Shown here piece by piece: positions 1-10,493 of a stretch of DNA of 64,000 nt (the first letter of the stretch is position 1; each line of letters starts with the position of its first letter). The notes beneath the pieces are model-generated. The model did no database searches and had not been told where the DNA came from. It saw only the letters and a list, made by a program, of their open reading frames with translations. A program made the translations under genes and the position numbers. Location: assembly GCF_003284975.1 (NCBI RefSeq), contig NZ_QMEU01000012.1, positions 17,414 to 81,413 of the forward strand. The letters run 5' to 3'. Source of the DNA: Mycobacterium colombiense. Lineage in GTDB: Bacteria > Actinomycetota > Actinomycetes > Mycobacteriales > Mycobacteriaceae.

Positions 1-2224
1 TGGTCGTTTCGGTGGGCCCATACACGTTGACCATCACCCGCCCCGGCGCCCACCGCTCCACCAACTCCGGCGGACACGGCTCGGCACCGACCACCAACGC
101 CGTGCAACCCAAGCCCTGGGCCGACAGCATCCCGGCCGCCGACGGCGTCTGGGTCAACACCGTCACACCCTCACCCACCAACAGGGCGTGGAACTCCTCG
201 GGCGAGCGGGCCACCGCGCCGGGGACCACGACGAGGCGCCCGCCGTGCAGCAGCGCCCCCCAGATCTCCCACACCGAGAAATCAAAGGCATACGAGTGAA
301 CCTGCGTCCACACCTGCCCGGCCGACAAGGCGAACCCGAGCCGCAGGTCATCGAAGAGCTGCGCAACGTTGTGATGGGTCACCGCAACACCTTTGGGCAC
401 ACCCGTGGTCCCCGACGTATACATCACATGCGCCACATCAACCGGCGCCGGCGCCGGCGGCGGGGTGCCCGGCCGGGCCGCGACCGCCGGGTCGGCCACG
501 TCGATCACGATCAGGTCGAAGCCATCGAACGTGTCGGCCAGCTCCGCGCTGGTTACCGCCACCCTCGGGGCGGCATCGGCCAGCATGAACTCCACCCGCG
601 CGCCCGGCAGCGCCGGGTCGATCGGCAGATACGCCGCCCCGGACTTGAGCACCGCCACGATCGCCACGATCGCCTCGGCCGAGCGCGACAACAGCAGCGC
701 CACAACCCCACCCGGGCCCGCACCGGACTCGACCAGCAGATGCGCCAACCGATTGGCCGCCTCGTCAAGCTCCCGATAGGACATGGACCGGTCCTCAAAC
801 GTCACCGCCACCGCGTCCGGAGTCCGCGCCACCTGCGCGGCGAACAACCCCACCACCGACACCGGCACCACCGGGTCGGCCAGCACGGCCTCGTTGCCCC
901 ACGCGGCCAGCCGGGCGTACTCGGCGGTGTCGAGCACATCCAGCGCCAGCAGCGGCCGGGTCGGGTCGGCCGTCATCGCGACCAGTAGCCGTTGCAGTAG
1001 TGCGGCGAGGTCGGGGGCGTCGAAGCCGGACCAGGGTGCCCACCTGCCCGCGGTGCTGAGGAAGAGTTCGTCGCCGTCACTGGTGAAGATGAGGCCGAAG
1101 CCGTCCGCCTGACCGGAATTCGTGTAGGAGGCCGAGGCCGTGACACCGCCGAAGGGCAACGTGAACGTCGACGGGATGAAGTTGACGCTGACCCGCTCCG
1201 GCGACTTTGTCAGGCCGCGGACCTTGCGCTCGAGCGCGTGTACCGGGAATCGCTGGTGCACTACCGCCGCGTCGATGCGCGCCTCGACGTGCTTGCAGAA
1301 TTCGGCGACCGTCGATGCCGGTGCGGCGGTGAGCACCAGCGGCACCACGCCGGCAACCATGCCGGGCAGCGTCTTCAACTCCGGGCGCACGCGGCGGCTG
1401 ACCGGGAAATCGAGCACCACCTCCGGGCCGTCGGGGGACCAGCCGCGGACCAACAGGGCACAGGCCGCGGTGATGACCGACGTCTGGGATACGCCCCACA
1501 CGTCGCAGAACCGGTGCACCCGGCGCACCACCGCGGGGTCCAGCGCCACCGGAGCCGACGGCCACGGGTTACGCTCCCCCGCGCCGTCGGGGATGCGGGG
1601 TTGCCCGTCGCGTTCGGGCGGCAGGTTCGCCAGCCAGTAGGCCTCGTCATCCCGGTACTCGGCGGAGGCCTCGTAGCGAGCTTCGCAGTCGACCAGCTCG
1701 CGCAGGGAGCCGAAGACCGCCGTCGGGATGGGTCCGGCGGACACGATCGCGGAGTAGATGGAGGCGATCCGATGGCCGACCAGCCCGACGCCGGTCCCGT
1801 CGATCACGATGTGGTGGCAGCAGGCGAACAAGAAGTACTCGTCGCGCCGGGTCTGAAAGAGAACGAACTTGAACAGCGGCCCGGTGAGCGGCATGCGTGT
1901 TCGCTGGATGGCCAACGCTCTGCGCCGGGCTTCTTCGACGGGCTCGGGCAGGTCGCTCAGGTTGTCGAACGTCAGCTCGACGTTCGGGTCGTCGATCGGG
2001 CGCTGGAACACCCCGCCGTCGACCTCGACGAAGGCGACCCTGGTCGGTTCCGCTTCATGCACGGCTTGCCGGATCGCCCACTGCAGGGCGTCGCGCTGGA
2101 CCGTGCCGTTGATCCGCACGAACAGCCCCAGCTGCCACTCCGTGTCGGAGTGACCCGTCTGCTGCGCAAGCCATAGGTCTAGCTGTCCGCGAGTGAGCGG
2201 AAGCGTCCGGCCGTCAAGCTCCAT
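1..2224 (-). CDS. Second non-ribosomal peptide synthetase, N-terminal part (runs off the window)
   Basis: Only the first 741 codons are visible; the gene continues beyond base 1. It begins [19 protein letters not shown], closely matching the Mps1 N-terminus, so it is a starter-type condensation domain (about residues 1-430; HHIVIDG near residue 138) that should acylate the first amino acid with a fatty acid. An adenylation domain follows, with [11 protein letters not shown] near residue 600 and a last visible core of NVYGPTETT. The readable specificity residues are D-F-W-T-V-G-V, close to but not the same as Mps1 module 1 (D-F-W-T-V-A-A). The ATG at 2224 is preceded by GGGGAG. Its promoter-proximal part is homologous to that of mps1, so it looks like a duplicated lipopeptide synthetase with its own product. 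Whether it is intact cannot be seen. Confidence 0.9.
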   Translation of the reverse strand, partial: MELDGRTLPLTRGQLDLWLAQQTGHSDTEWQLGLFVRINGTVQRDALQWAIRQAVHEAEPTRVAFVEVDGGVFQRPIDDPNVELTFDNLSDLPEPVEEARRRALAIQRTRMPLTGPLFKFVLFQTRRDEYFLFACCHHIVIDGTGVGLVGHRIASIYSAIVSAGPIPTAVFGSLRELVDCEARYEASAEYRDDEAYWLANLPPERDGQPRIPDGAGERNPWPSAPVALDPAVVRRVHRFCDVWGVSQTSVITAACALLVRGWSPDGPEVVLDFPVSRRVRPELKTLPGMVAGVVPLVLTAAPASTVAEFCKHVEARIDAAVVHQRFPVHALERKVRGLTKSPERVSVNFIPSTFTLPFGGVTASASYTNSGQADGFGLIFTSDGDELFLSTAGRWAPWSGFDAPDLAALLQRLLVAMTADPTRPLLALDVLDTAEYARLAAWGNEAVLADPVVPVSVVGLFAAQVARTPDAVAVTFEDRSMSYRELDEAANRLAHLLVESGAGPGGVVALLLSRSAEAIVAIVAVLKSGAAYLPIDPALPGARVEFMLADAAPRVAVTSAELADTFDGFDLIVIDVADPAVAARPGTPPPAPAPVDVAHVMYTSGTTGVPKGVAVTHHNVAQLFDDLRLGFALSAGQVWTQVHSYAFDFSVWEIWGALLHGGRLVVVPGAVARSPEEFHALLVGEGVTVLTQTPSAAGMLSAQGLGCTALVVGAEPCPPELVERWAPGRVMVNVYGPTETT

Positions 2225-2256
2225 CCATCTCCCCAACCACAGGGTGTTCCTTTCAA

Positions 2257-2502
2257 CCCCCCGGTTGAGTGGGGCCGCTCGGGCAGGCGTTCGGGCCGTA
2301 GCCCGGTCCGCTGCTGCTCGAGGTAGCCCCGGCACTCGGCGCGGTCCACTTCGCGGCGCTTCACCCGGCGATCGGGAGCAGCGTCGGCAAAGACCGACCG
2401 CAACTTCGGTTGCCGCTCATCGTTGGCCGCGACGACTGGGCCGGGAAGCGCCGCCGCAACACGGTTGACGCTCGCCCACTCCGATGACCTCGTAGTCAAC
2501 AT
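2257..2502 (-). pseudogene. Decayed mbtH copy upstream of the second NRPS
   Basis: The frame reading MLTTRSSEWASVNRV aligns without gaps, over about 70 residues, to the intact MbtH at 20784-21014: V-NDE-Q--L---FAD----RV---E-DRA-C--Y-EQ----RP--L. About a third of positions are identical. The parts that define the family are lost: the NPFDDD-GSFF segment has become NRVAAALPGPV, and the tryptophans of SLWP, GW and QHW are replaced. The normal stop is gone, so the frame runs on to 2179 and overlaps the NRPS start. The DNA upstream of the ATG also resembles the region before the intact mbtH. I read this as a relic of a duplicated mbtH-NRPS unit. An alternative is a strongly diverged protein, but loss of the tryptophans that contact adenylation domains argues against function. 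Confidence 0.72.
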
Positions 2503-2530
2503 GAGTGCAACAGTTCGGAAATCTAGTAGA

Positions 2531-2548
2531 GGACCACCCCGTTGGTCC
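2531..2548. promoter_or_regulatory. Inverted repeat upstream of the decayed mbtH / second NRPS
   Basis: GGACCA (2531-2536) and TGGTCC (2543-2548) form a perfect 6-bp inverted repeat about 30 bp upstream of the relic mbtH start. It sits where the intact mbtH has its own longer inverted repeat, so it may be an operator, but this is inference from position only. Confidence 0.35.
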
Positions 2549-2652
2549 AGGGTTATCCAAACTTAATGTCCTGTGAATTGCCCAAAGTAATGGTTTTCAC
2601 GCAACCTTCCGGCCTTGATGCATACCCCAAGTACTGGTTAAGATTGTCTCAA

Positions 2653-2673
2653 CAACATACGGTATGGCATGTT
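2653..2673. promoter_or_regulatory. Nested palindrome, possible operator
   Basis: CATAC (2656-2660) and GTATG (2662-2666) are perfect inverted arms around one base, flanked by outer AACAT (2653-2657) and ATGTT (2669-2673). Such a compact symmetric site could bind a dimeric repressor of the second NRPS unit. No regulator can be assigned. Confidence 0.3.
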
Positions 2674-2792
2674 TTCGGGGGGTTTCGGCGTTGGTCGCCA
2701 CGCACTGCGGCATAGTCCGTTATCGCGGCGTTACAGGCGATCGGGTCCCCGCCGGCTGTACCCGGCCATCAAAGCGAATTGCGCGTGACACA

Positions 2793-2826
2793 AAAGCGGC
2801 GTGGCCCGGATGGACCACGCCGCTTT
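2793..2826 (-). terminator. Intrinsic terminator after mps2
   Basis: A perfect 12-bp stem (AAAGCGGCGTGG at 2793-2804 and CCACGCCGCTTT at 2815-2826) with a 10-base loop lies 18 bases downstream of the mps2 stop. On the minus strand the stem ends in a run of T (TTTTG). It should end the mbtH-mps1-mps2 transcript and insulate the second NRPS unit. Confidence 0.85.
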
Positions 2827-2843
2827 CGGACTCCCCGAAGGAA

Positions 2844-5800
2844 TTACAGCAAACCGAGCAGTTGCAGATCGGTGACGTACTTGACGATCACCGGCGCACT
2901 GACATGCGGGATGTCGTTGTCGGAACCGACCTTCGCTTCCTGCACGGCGGCGCGGAAGCGATCCGTCGGCGCGAAGGCGCCCCGGGCCGGTTCGGCGGGT
3001 TGCAGGTTCTTCGGGTCGCGCAGCAGCAACATCAACATCTGCAGCACCGAGTTCTGCCGCTGCCGCTCCGGCAGGCCCCGCAGGCCGGTCTCGAAGCGCT
3101 GCAGCCACTCACCGAAGTCGTCGACGCGTTCGATCGGGTAGCCCGCTTCGATGAGCCAGTCGACGTATTGGTCAAGGCCGATGCCGTCGTCGTGCGGGTT
3201 CATCACGTGGTACGTCTCGAACCCGTCCATCACCTGGGCGCCCAGCTTGGCGATCGCCTCGGCGACGAACTCGACGGGCAGGCCGTCGAAGTGCGCGCTC
3301 TGCCGGTTGCCGTCGGCGTCGAGCTGATAGAACGACTTGGGCGCGACGCCGGTGGCCACGACGCTCAGGATCATCCGGGTGAAGATGTCCGCGACGTTGA
3401 GCTGGCCGGCGTAGCTGGTGTCGGCCAGGATCATGTCGGAGCGGAACACCGAGACCGGCAGACCGCACAGGTCGTGCGCCTCGCGCAGCAGGACCTCTCC
3501 CGCCCACTTGCTGTTGCCGTACCCGTTGGCGTAGCCGCCGTCGATGACGCGGGTGGCGCTGATGACCCGGATGTCGGCGTCCTCGGTGAACGCCGCCGGG
3601 TCGATCTGGCGGCCCACGTCTGAAGTCGACACGTACGCGTACGGCTTCTTCTTGGTGGTGAGCGCCAACCGGATCAGCTCCGCGGTCCCCCCGACGTTGG
3701 GGGTGAACAGCTCGTTGTAGGGCAGGACGCCGTTGACCACGGCCGCCGAATCGACGATCAGGTCGACGGTGTCGGCCAGCCGCTGCCAGGTCGCCTCGTC
3801 CAGGCCGAGGTTGGCCTGCCCCTTGTCGCCTGCGACGACCTGCAGGTGCTCCTCGGCCAGTTCCTGGAAGTGCTGCAGCAGTTCCGGGTCGCCGCTGTTG
3901 AAGGTCTTCTCCAACCGGGCCCACGCGTCCTCGTCGGACTTGGCCCGCACCAGGCAGATCAGCTTGCCGCCCACGACTTCCAGCTGCTCGAGCCATTCGA
4001 GCACCAGGTAGCGGCCCAGGAACCCGGTCGCACCGGTCAGCAGGACCGTCCGGACCTCGGCGCTCGGACCGGGCAGCGTCGGCGCGGTCGACAGCGTCGT
4101 CGCGTCGATGAACTTGTCCAGGGTGAGGTCGCGGGCGTGCACCTCCTTGGCGTCGGCGCCGTGCACCGCCGCAAAGCCGGGTCCGGCGGCGCCCTCGGTG
4201 TCGGCCCCACTGGTGATCCGCTGGCTCAGGCTGCGGACCGACTGCGAGTCGAACAGGGTGCGCACCGACAGCGCGCCATCGACGGCGGTGTTGATCTCGG
4301 CGATCACCCGCATCGCGGACAGCGAGTCCCCGCCCAGCTCGAAGAAGGAGTCCTCGACCGACACCCGGTCCATGCCGAGGACGCGGGCGAAGATGTCGGC
4401 GACGATCTCTTCGGTGGGGTCGGCCGGCGCGACGTACTCACCGCCGCGCTTCTGGTACTCCGGTGCGGGCAGGGCGCGCCTGTCCAGCTTGCCGTTGACC
4501 GTCAGCGGCAGCGCGTCCAACACCACCACCGCGGCGGGCACCATGTAGGCGGGCAGCCGGTCGGCCAGCTGGACGCGGATGCCGACCGGGTCGGCGGTTC
4601 CGGTGATGTAGCCGACCAGGCGCTTGTCGCCGGGACGGTCCTCGCGGGCGATCACCGCGGCCTGCTCGACGCCGTCGAGCGCGGCCAGGGCGGCCTGCAC
4701 CTCACCGAGCTCGATGCGGTAGCCGCGCAGCTTGACCTGCTCGTCGGCGCGGCCCAGGTACTCGAGCTGACCGTCGCGGCCCCAGCGGACCAGGTCGCCG
4801 GTGCGATACATCCGCGAACCCGGGCTGCCGAACGGGCAGGCGACGAAGCGCCCCGCCGTCAGGCCGGGCCGGCGCGAATACCCGGTCGCCACACCGTGAC
4901 CGGCGATGTACAGCTCGCCGACGACACCCTCGGGCGCCGGGCGCAGCCACCGGTCCAGCACGAACAGCGCGGCGCGCGGCACCGGCGAACCGATGGGCGC
5001 CGATCCCGTGCCGCTCTTCAGCGGCGCGCTCATGGCCGCGTAGACCGTGGCCTCAGTCGGGCCGTAGGCGTTGATCATCACGCGTCCGGGCGCCCACCGG
5101 TCGACGACCTCGACCGGGCAGGCCTCACCGGCAACCACCAGCGCAGTCGACTCCAGGCCCTCGGGCGAGAGCATGCCAACCGCCGACGGGGTCTGGCTCA
5201 GCACGGTGACCTGCTCGGCGACCAGCAGCGCGTGTAGCTCGTCGGGCGCGGCCGCGACCGACTCGGGCACCACCACCAGGCGGCCGCCGTGCAGCAGGGC
5301 GCCCCAGATCTCGTGCACCGAGACGTCGAACACCAGTGAGTGCCACTGCGCCCAGACTCCCGCCTCCGGCAGGTCGGCGTGCAGCGTCTCCACCAACTGC
5401 GCGACGTTCGCGTGCGTGACGGCCACGCCCTTGGGGACACCGGTGGTTCCCGAGGTGTAGATCACGTAGGCGATGTTGTCCGACGACGGCATCGGCAGCG
5501 CCGTGCCGGGCTGGTTGGCCAGCGCCGGGTCGTCGACGTCGATGACCGTCGGGCTGGCGCCGTCCAGACGCTCCCGCAGCGCCGAGGTGGTGACGACGGC
5601 GACCGGCTCGGCGTCGGTGAGCAGGAATTCAATCCGGGCAGCCGGCAGCGCCGGGTCGATCGGCAGGTACGCCGCCCCGGTCTTGAGCACCGCAAGGATG
5701 GCGACGATCGCGTCGGCGGACCGCGAGAACAGCAGCGCGACCCGCTCGCCCGGACCGGCGCCCTCTTCGGTCAGCAGGTGCGCCATCCGGTTGGCGGCCT

Positions 5801-8800
5801 CGTCGAGCTCCCGGTAGGTCATCGTGCTGCCGTCGAAGGTCAGCGCCGGCGCGTCCGGGGTGCTGGCCACCTGGGCGGCGAACATCGCGGGGATCGACTT
5901 GGCGGTCGGCGGCTGGCTCAGCACCGCACGGTTGCCGCGCTCGTCGAGCCAGACGTGCTCGTGCTCGTCGACGACGTCCAGCGACATCAGCCGTCGGGTC
6001 GGATCGGCCGTCATCTCCGACAGCACCCGCTGGAACCTCTCGGTCAGCTTCTCGATGCCGGCCGCGTCGAACACGTCGGTGTCGAACTCGACGCGCAGGC
6101 CCAGTTCCCGGCCCGGCAGCGCCATCACTGACAGCGGGTAGTGGTTGTACTCGCGGTTGGTGACATCGGTGATGGCCAGCTCGTGGAAGCCCAACGGCAC
6201 GCTGGTGTCGATCGGATAGTTCTCGTACAGGAACAACGTGTCGAACAGCGCGTCGTGACCGGTCACATGGTGGATGTCGCTCAGCGCCAGGTGCTCGTGT
6301 TCCAGGGTGTCGTTGTGGTGTTGCTGCAGCTGGTCCAGCACGTCGGCGACGGTGGTCTCCGCGGTGATGCTGGCCCGCACCGGAACGGTGTTGATCAGCA
6401 GACCCACCATGGACTCGGCGCCGATCAGGTCGGCCGGCCGGCCCGACACCGCGGTGCCGAACGCGACGTCATGCTGGCCGGTCAGCCGCATCAGCAGCTG
6501 CGCCCACGCGGCCTGCAGCACGGTGTTGACGGTGGTGTGGCAGGTGCGGGCCAGCTCGCCCAGGGCGCGCGTGGTCTCCGCGGACAGCCGGTAGGACTCG
6601 ACGGCCCGCCGGCCCAGCCGCATCCGGCCTGCCGGGCCCACCAGGGTGGGGGTGTCGAATCCGTCGAGCACCTGACGCCACGCGGCCTGGGCGGCGGTGC
6701 GATCCTGGCTGGCCAGCCAGGTCAGGTAGCTGCGGTAGGTGGCCGGCGCCGGCAGCTGGTCCCCGTAGTAGTTGGCGAGGATCTCGCGCAGCAGGATGGG
6801 CAGCGACCAGCCGTCCATGACGATGTGGTGGTTGGTCAGCACGAACCGGTACCGGTTGTCCGCGGTGCGGATCAGCGCGGCGCGGAACGCCGGCCGGTTG
6901 GCCAGATCGCTGACCGCGGCGCGTTCGGCGGCGCACAGCTCCTCGACCCGCTGCTCGGGGTCCACATCCTCGGCGCCCAGCTGGATGTACCGCCAGGCCA
7001 TGACCGGGTCGGCCGGGATGACCTGGACGGGCTCGCCGAACTGCGGGCAGAACCGGGCCGCCAGGTTGGGGTGGCGGTTGACCACGGTGTGCACCGCGTC
7101 GTGCAGGCGGTGCGAGTCCAGCTCGCCGGTCACGGTGATGCCGAGCTGCACCGCGTAGACGTCGTCGCCCGGGTCCTGCGCGAAGCTGGCGTGGAACAGC
7201 AGGCCCTGCTGCAACGGGGTCAGCGGCAGGATGTCGGCGACCTGGTGCTGCTTGCTCAGCTCGTCGATCTGGCGCTGGTTCAGCCGCGCGGGCGCGATGT
7301 CGGACGGGGTCAGGCCGCCGCCGCCACCCTGCACGTGGGCGCAGATCCCGGTCAGGGCCTCGAACCACAGCTGGCTGAGCCGGCTGATCTGCTCGCGGCC
7401 CATCGCCGAGGCCGCCCACGTCCAGTTGGCGTGTAGCTGCGGACCTTCCTCGGTGTCCATGGTGCCGGCGTTGAGGTCGACGGTGTGCATCAGCGGCATC
7501 GCGACCGCTGCGGCCGCGCCGCTCAGCGACAGGCTGTCGGGGCTCAGCCGCCACAACTCGCCGGGCAGGTCGGCGGCCGCGCCGAGCCGTCCCAGGTAGT
7601 TGAACCCGATCACCGGATCGGTTCCACCCAGGTCGATGTCGGGGTTCAGGTAGCGCAGCAGGCCGTAGGTCAGCCCGTCGGGCAGGGCACGCAGCTGCTC
7701 CTTGGTGGCCTTGACCGCCGCGCCCAGCGCGTCGTCGCCGGCGACCACGTTCGCCCAGTCCAGGCCGTCGACCGTCAACGACACCGGGTATTTGGTGGTG
7801 AACCAGCCGACGGTGCGGGACAGGTCGACGTGCGGGCCCAGCTCTTCCTGGCGGCCGTGACCCTCGACGTCGATGCCGATCGGCGTGCTGTTACCCAGGA
7901 ACTGCGTCCAGGCCATCCCGAACGCGATCAACAGGATGTCCTGCACGCCGGCGTGGAACGCCGCGGGGACCTCGCCCAGCAGCAGCCGGGTGGTCTCGAC
8001 GTCCAGCGACACCGAGAGCTGCTCGGCGGTCTGGTAGGTGTCCTCCTCGGGGCGCACCGCGGGCAGCACGGCCGGGGTGGCGACGACCTCGCGCCAGGCG
8101 TCGGCCTGTTCGACCACCTCGGGGCTCAACGCGTGCTCGGCGAGCAGCGAAGACCAGCGGGCGAATGAGGTGCCGCCGGCGGGCAGCGCCACCGGCTGGC
8201 CGCTGTGGTGCTGCGCCCAGGCGATGTTGAGGTCCTCGATCAGGGTCCGCCACGACACACCGTCGACGGCCACGTGGTGGATGATCAACGCCAATTGGCT
8301 TGTCTCGCTTGCCCAGACGGCGCTCACCATGATTCCGGCGCCCGGGTTCAGCCGGGACCGGGCCGCCACCAGAGTGGCGTCGGACAGCTCGTCGACCGTC
8401 TGCAGGCAGTCGCCGGCCTGCACGGTGCCCGGTTCGGGCGCGTGCAGCGACCAGCCGCCCTCGCCGTCGTCCTCGACGCGCAGCCGCAGCATGGGGTGCC
8501 GGTCCAGCAGGGCCTGCAGCACGACGACGACGTCGTCGGCGGTCACGCCCGCGGGCGCGGCCAGCACCATGGTCTGGTTGAAGTCGTCGATCGGGCCCTG
8601 CACGGTTTGCAGCCAGTGCATGATCGGGGTGGCCAGCACCGGTCCGATCCCCTCGTCGACCACGTCGTCCGCATCGGCACCGTCGGTGGCAACCCGGGCC
8701 AGCCGGGCGACGGTCTGCTCGACGAAGACGTCGCGCGGGCGGCACACCACCCCGGCCGCGCGGGCGCGGGCCACCACCTGCATCGACAGGATGCTGTCGC

Positions 8801-10493
8801 CGCCCAGATCGAAGAACGAGTCGTCGACGCCGACGCGTTCCACCCCCAGCACCTGGGCGTAGATGCCGGCCAGGATCTCCTCGGTGTGGTTGCTGGGGGC
8901 GCGGTACTGGCCGCCGCGCTTGTGGTACTCGGGCGCGGGCAGCGCGCGCTTGTCCAGCTTGCCGTTGACCGTCAGCGGCAGGCTTTCCAGCACCACGACC
9001 GCGGCCGGGACCATGTAGGCAGGCAGCCGCTTGCCCAGCTGAGTGCGCAGCTCGGTCGGGTCGGCGGTCCCGGTGATGTAACCCACCAGGCGCTTGTCGC
9101 CGGGGCGGTCCTCGCGGGCGATCACCGCCGCCTGATCCACGCCGTCCAGCGCGGCCAGCGCCGACTGGATCTCGCCGAGTTCGATGCGGTAGCCGCGGAT
9201 CTTGACCTGCTCGTCGGCGCGGCCCAGGTATTGCAACTGGCCGTCGGCGCCCCAGCGGACGAGGTCACCGGTGCGGTACATCCGCGCGCCCGGCCCCCCG
9301 AACGGGCAGGCCACGAAGCGCGAGGCCGTCAATCCGGACCGACGGGCATAGCCGGTGGCGACGCCACGGCCGGCCACATACAGCTCACCGACCACGCCTT
9401 CGGGCGCGGGCCGCAGCCACTTGTCCAGCACGAACAGCGCCGCGCCGGGAACCGGCGAGCCGATCGGCGGGGCCCCGGAGTCGCCCGCGAGCGGCGTGCT
9501 CATCGCGGCGTACACGGTGGCCTCGGTCGGGCCGTAGGCGTTGATCATCACCCGTCCCGGCGCCCACCGGTCGACCACCTCGGCCGGGCAGGCTTCACCG
9601 GCCACCACCAGGGCGGTGCCGTCCAGGCCCTCCGGCGAGAGCATGCCGACCGCGGACGGCGTCTGGCTCAGTACGTTGACCTTCTCGGCGACCAGCAGGG
9701 CGTGCAGCTCATCGGGTGAGCCGGCAACCGACTCGGGCACCACCACCAGGCGGCCGCCGTGCAGCAGCGCACCCCAGATCTCCCAGACGGAGACGTCGAA
9801 GACCAGCGAGTGCCACTGCGACCAGACCTTCCCCGGCCCGGTCGGCAGATCGGCGTGCAACGTCCGCAGGAACTCGGTCACGTTGCGGTGGGTGACCGCG
9901 ACGCCCTTGGGGGTTCCCGTGGTGCCCGAGGTGTAGATCATGTACGCGATGTCCTCGGGCGCCGGCCCCGGCAGCTCGCTGCTGGGCTGGCCGTCCGCCG
10001 CGGCTTCGTCGACGTCGATGACGGGCAGGTCGAATCCGTCCAGCCGGGTGCGCAGGCCGGCCGTGGTCACCACCGCGATCGGCGTGGCGTCGCCGAGCAT
10101 GAATTCCATGCGCGCGGACGGCAGCGCCGGGTCGATGGGGAGGTAGGCGGCCCCGGTCTTGAGCACCGCGAGGATCGAGATGATCGCCTCGGCCGAACGC
10201 GAGAACAGCAACGCGACGCATTCGCCCGGGCGCGCGCCCTGCTCGGCCAGCAGGTGCGCGAGGCGGTTGGCGGCCTCGTCGAGCTCGCGATAGGTCAGCG
10301 AGCGATCGCCGAACGTCAGCGCCACGGCCTGAGGGTCACGCGCCACCTGCGTCGCGAACACCTCGGGGATCGATTTCGGAGATTTGACCGGCTTGGTCAA
10401 GACCGCGCGGTTACCCCACTCATCGAGTCGGTCGTGCTCGCCGCCGTCCAGCAGATCGATCGACAACAATCGCCGTCCCGCACCGACGGTCAT
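2844..10493 (-). CDS. mps2: GPL non-ribosomal peptide synthetase Mps2 (modules 3 and 4, reductive release)
   Basis: A 2549-residue NRPS. Order by approximate residue: A3 (YTSGTTG near 188), carrier (DLGGDSI near 560), epimerization domain ([10 protein letters not shown] near 738), condensation ([10 protein letters not shown] near 1221), A4 (YTSGTTG near 1680), carrier (near 2054), and a C-terminal NAD(P)-dependent reductase from about 2150 with GATGFLG and YGNSK. The specificity residues of A3 (D-V-W-S-V-A-A-V-Y) and A4 (D-V-H-S-V-A-A-V-Y) are almost the same, as expected for Ala and the Ala that becomes alaninol. It has no condensation domain of its own at the front; that of module 3 is at the end of Mps1. 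The ATG overlaps the mps1 stop (ATGA) behind GGAGGAG. The reductase fits release of the peptide as an amino alcohol, the known GPL chemistry. Also called pstB in the M. avium complex. Confidence 0.95.
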   Translation of the reverse strand: MTVGAGRRLLSIDLLDGGEHDRLDEWGNRAVLTKPVKSPKSIPEVFATQVARDPQAVALTFGDRSLTYRELDEAANRLAHLLAEQGARPGECVALLFSRSAEAIISILAVLKTGAAYLPIDPALPSARMEFMLGDATPIAVVTTAGLRTRLDGFDLPVIDVDEAAADGQPSSELPGPAPEDIAYMIYTSGTTGTPKGVAVTHRNVTEFLRTLHADLPTGPGKVWSQWHSLVFDVSVWEIWGALLHGGRLVVVPESVAGSPDELHALLVAEKVNVLSQTPSAVGMLSPEGLDGTALVVAGEACPAEVVDRWAPGRVMINAYGPTEATVYAAMSTPLAGDSGAPPIGSPVPGAALFVLDKWLRPAPEGVVGELYVAGRGVATGYARRSGLTASRFVACPFGGPGARMYRTGDLVRWGADGQLQYLGRADEQVKIRGYRIELGEIQSALAALDGVDQAAVIAREDRPGDKRLVGYITGTADPTELRTQLGKRLPAYMVPAAVVVLESLPLTVNGKLDKRALPAPEYHKRGGQYRAPSNHTEEILAGIYAQVLGVERVGVDDSFFDLGGDSILSMQVVARARAAGVVCRPRDVFVEQTVARLARVATDGADADDVVDEGIGPVLATPIMHWLQTVQGPIDDFNQTMVLAAPAGVTADDVVVVLQALLDRHPMLRLRVEDDGEGGWSLHAPEPGTVQAGDCLQTVDELSDATLVAARSRLNPGAGIMVSAVWASETSQLALIIHHVAVDGVSWRTLIEDLNIAWAQHHSGQPVALPAGGTSFARWSSLLAEHALSPEVVEQADAWREVVATPAVLPAVRPEEDTYQTAEQLSVSLDVETTRLLLGEVPAAFHAGVQDILLIAFGMAWTQFLGNSTPIGIDVEGHGRQEELGPHVDLSRTVGWFTTKYPVSLTVDGLDWANVVAGDDALGAAVKATKEQLRALPDGLTYGLLRYLNPDIDLGGTDPVIGFNYLGRLGAAADLPGELWRLSPDSLSLSGAAAAVAMPLMHTVDLNAGTMDTEEGPQLHANWTWAASAMGREQISRLSQLWFEALTGICAHVQGGGGGLTPSDIAPARLNQRQIDELSKQHQVADILPLTPLQQGLLFHASFAQDPGDDVYAVQLGITVTGELDSHRLHDAVHTVVNRHPNLAARFCPQFGEPVQVIPADPVMAWRYIQLGAEDVDPEQRVEELCAAERAAVSDLANRPAFRAALIRTADNRYRFVLTNHHIVMDGWSLPILLREILANYYGDQLPAPATYRSYLTWLASQDRTAAQAAWRQVLDGFDTPTLVGPAGRMRLGRRAVESYRLSAETTRALGELARTCHTTVNTVLQAAWAQLLMRLTGQHDVAFGTAVSGRPADLIGAESMVGLLINTVPVRASITAETTVADVLDQLQQHHNDTLEHEHLALSDIHHVTGHDALFDTLFLYENYPIDTSVPLGFHELAITDVTNREYNHYPLSVMALPGRELGLRVEFDTDVFDAAGIEKLTERFQRVLSEMTADPTRRLMSLDVVDEHEHVWLDERGNRAVLSQPPTAKSIPAMFAAQVASTPDAPALTFDGSTMTYRELDEAANRMAHLLTEEGAGPGERVALLFSRSADAIVAILAVLKTGAAYLPIDPALPAARIEFLLTDAEPVAVVTTSALRERLDGASPTVIDVDDPALANQPGTALPMPSSDNIAYVIYTSGTTGVPKGVAVTHANVAQLVETLHADLPEAGVWAQWHSLVFDVSVHEIWGALLHGGRLVVVPESVAAAPDELHALLVAEQVTVLSQTPSAVGMLSPEGLESTALVVAGEACPVEVVDRWAPGRVMINAYGPTEATVYAAMSAPLKSGTGSAPIGSPVPRAALFVLDRWLRPAPEGVVGELYIAGHGVATGYSRRPGLTAGRFVACPFGSPGSRMYRTGDLVRWGRDGQLEYLGRADEQVKLRGYRIELGEVQAALAALDGVEQAAVIAREDRPGDKRLVGYITGTADPVGIRVQLADRLPAYMVPAAVVVLDALPLTVNGKLDRRALPAPEYQKRGGEYVAPADPTEEIVADIFARVLGMDRVSVEDSFFELGGDSLSAMRVIAEINTAVDGALSVRTLFDSQSVRSLSQRITSGADTEGAAGPGFAAVHGADAKEVHARDLTLDKFIDATTLSTAPTLPGPSAEVRTVLLTGATGFLGRYLVLEWLEQLEVVGGKLICLVRAKSDEDAWARLEKTFNSGDPELLQHFQELAEEHLQVVAGDKGQANLGLDEATWQRLADTVDLIVDSAAVVNGVLPYNELFTPNVGGTAELIRLALTTKKKPYAYVSTSDVGRQIDPAAFTEDADIRVISATRVIDGGYANGYGNSKWAGEVLLREAHDLCGLPVSVFRSDMILADTSYAGQLNVADIFTRMILSVVATGVAPKSFYQLDADGNRQSAHFDGLPVEFVAEAIAKLGAQVMDGFETYHVMNPHDDGIGLDQYVDWLIEAGYPIERVDDFGEWLQRFETGLRGLPERQRQNSVLQMLMLLLRDPKNLQPAEPARGAFAPTDRFRAAVQEAKVGSDNDIPHVSAPVIVKYVTDLQLLGLL
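8203..8258. repeat. Exact 56-bp repeat within NRPS epimerization domains
   Basis: The 56 bases at 8203-8258 (mps2) are identical to 12711-12766 (mps1); 17211-17266 is a near-identical third copy. All encode the HHSGQP to [10 protein letters not shown] part of the E domains. Long stretches around them are also very similar, which points to recent copying or gene conversion among modules and makes the region prone to assembly errors. Confidence 0.85.

Larger units (their letters stand above)
2503..2791. other. Intergenic region between mps2 terminator and the second NRPS unit
   Basis: No coding sequence is supported here. It is more A/T-rich than its neighbours and should hold the minus-strand promoter of the second NRPS unit. 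It contains the GGACCA/TGGTCC repeat at 2531-2548 and a palindromic stretch around 2653-2673 with CATAC-G-GTATG at its centre. I cannot name a convincing -35/-10 pair. Confidence 0.5.

Noticed and set aside
2664..3623. Plus-strand frame across the mps2 terminator
   Set aside because: It runs through a perfect minus-strand terminator and opposite the Mps2 reductase domain.
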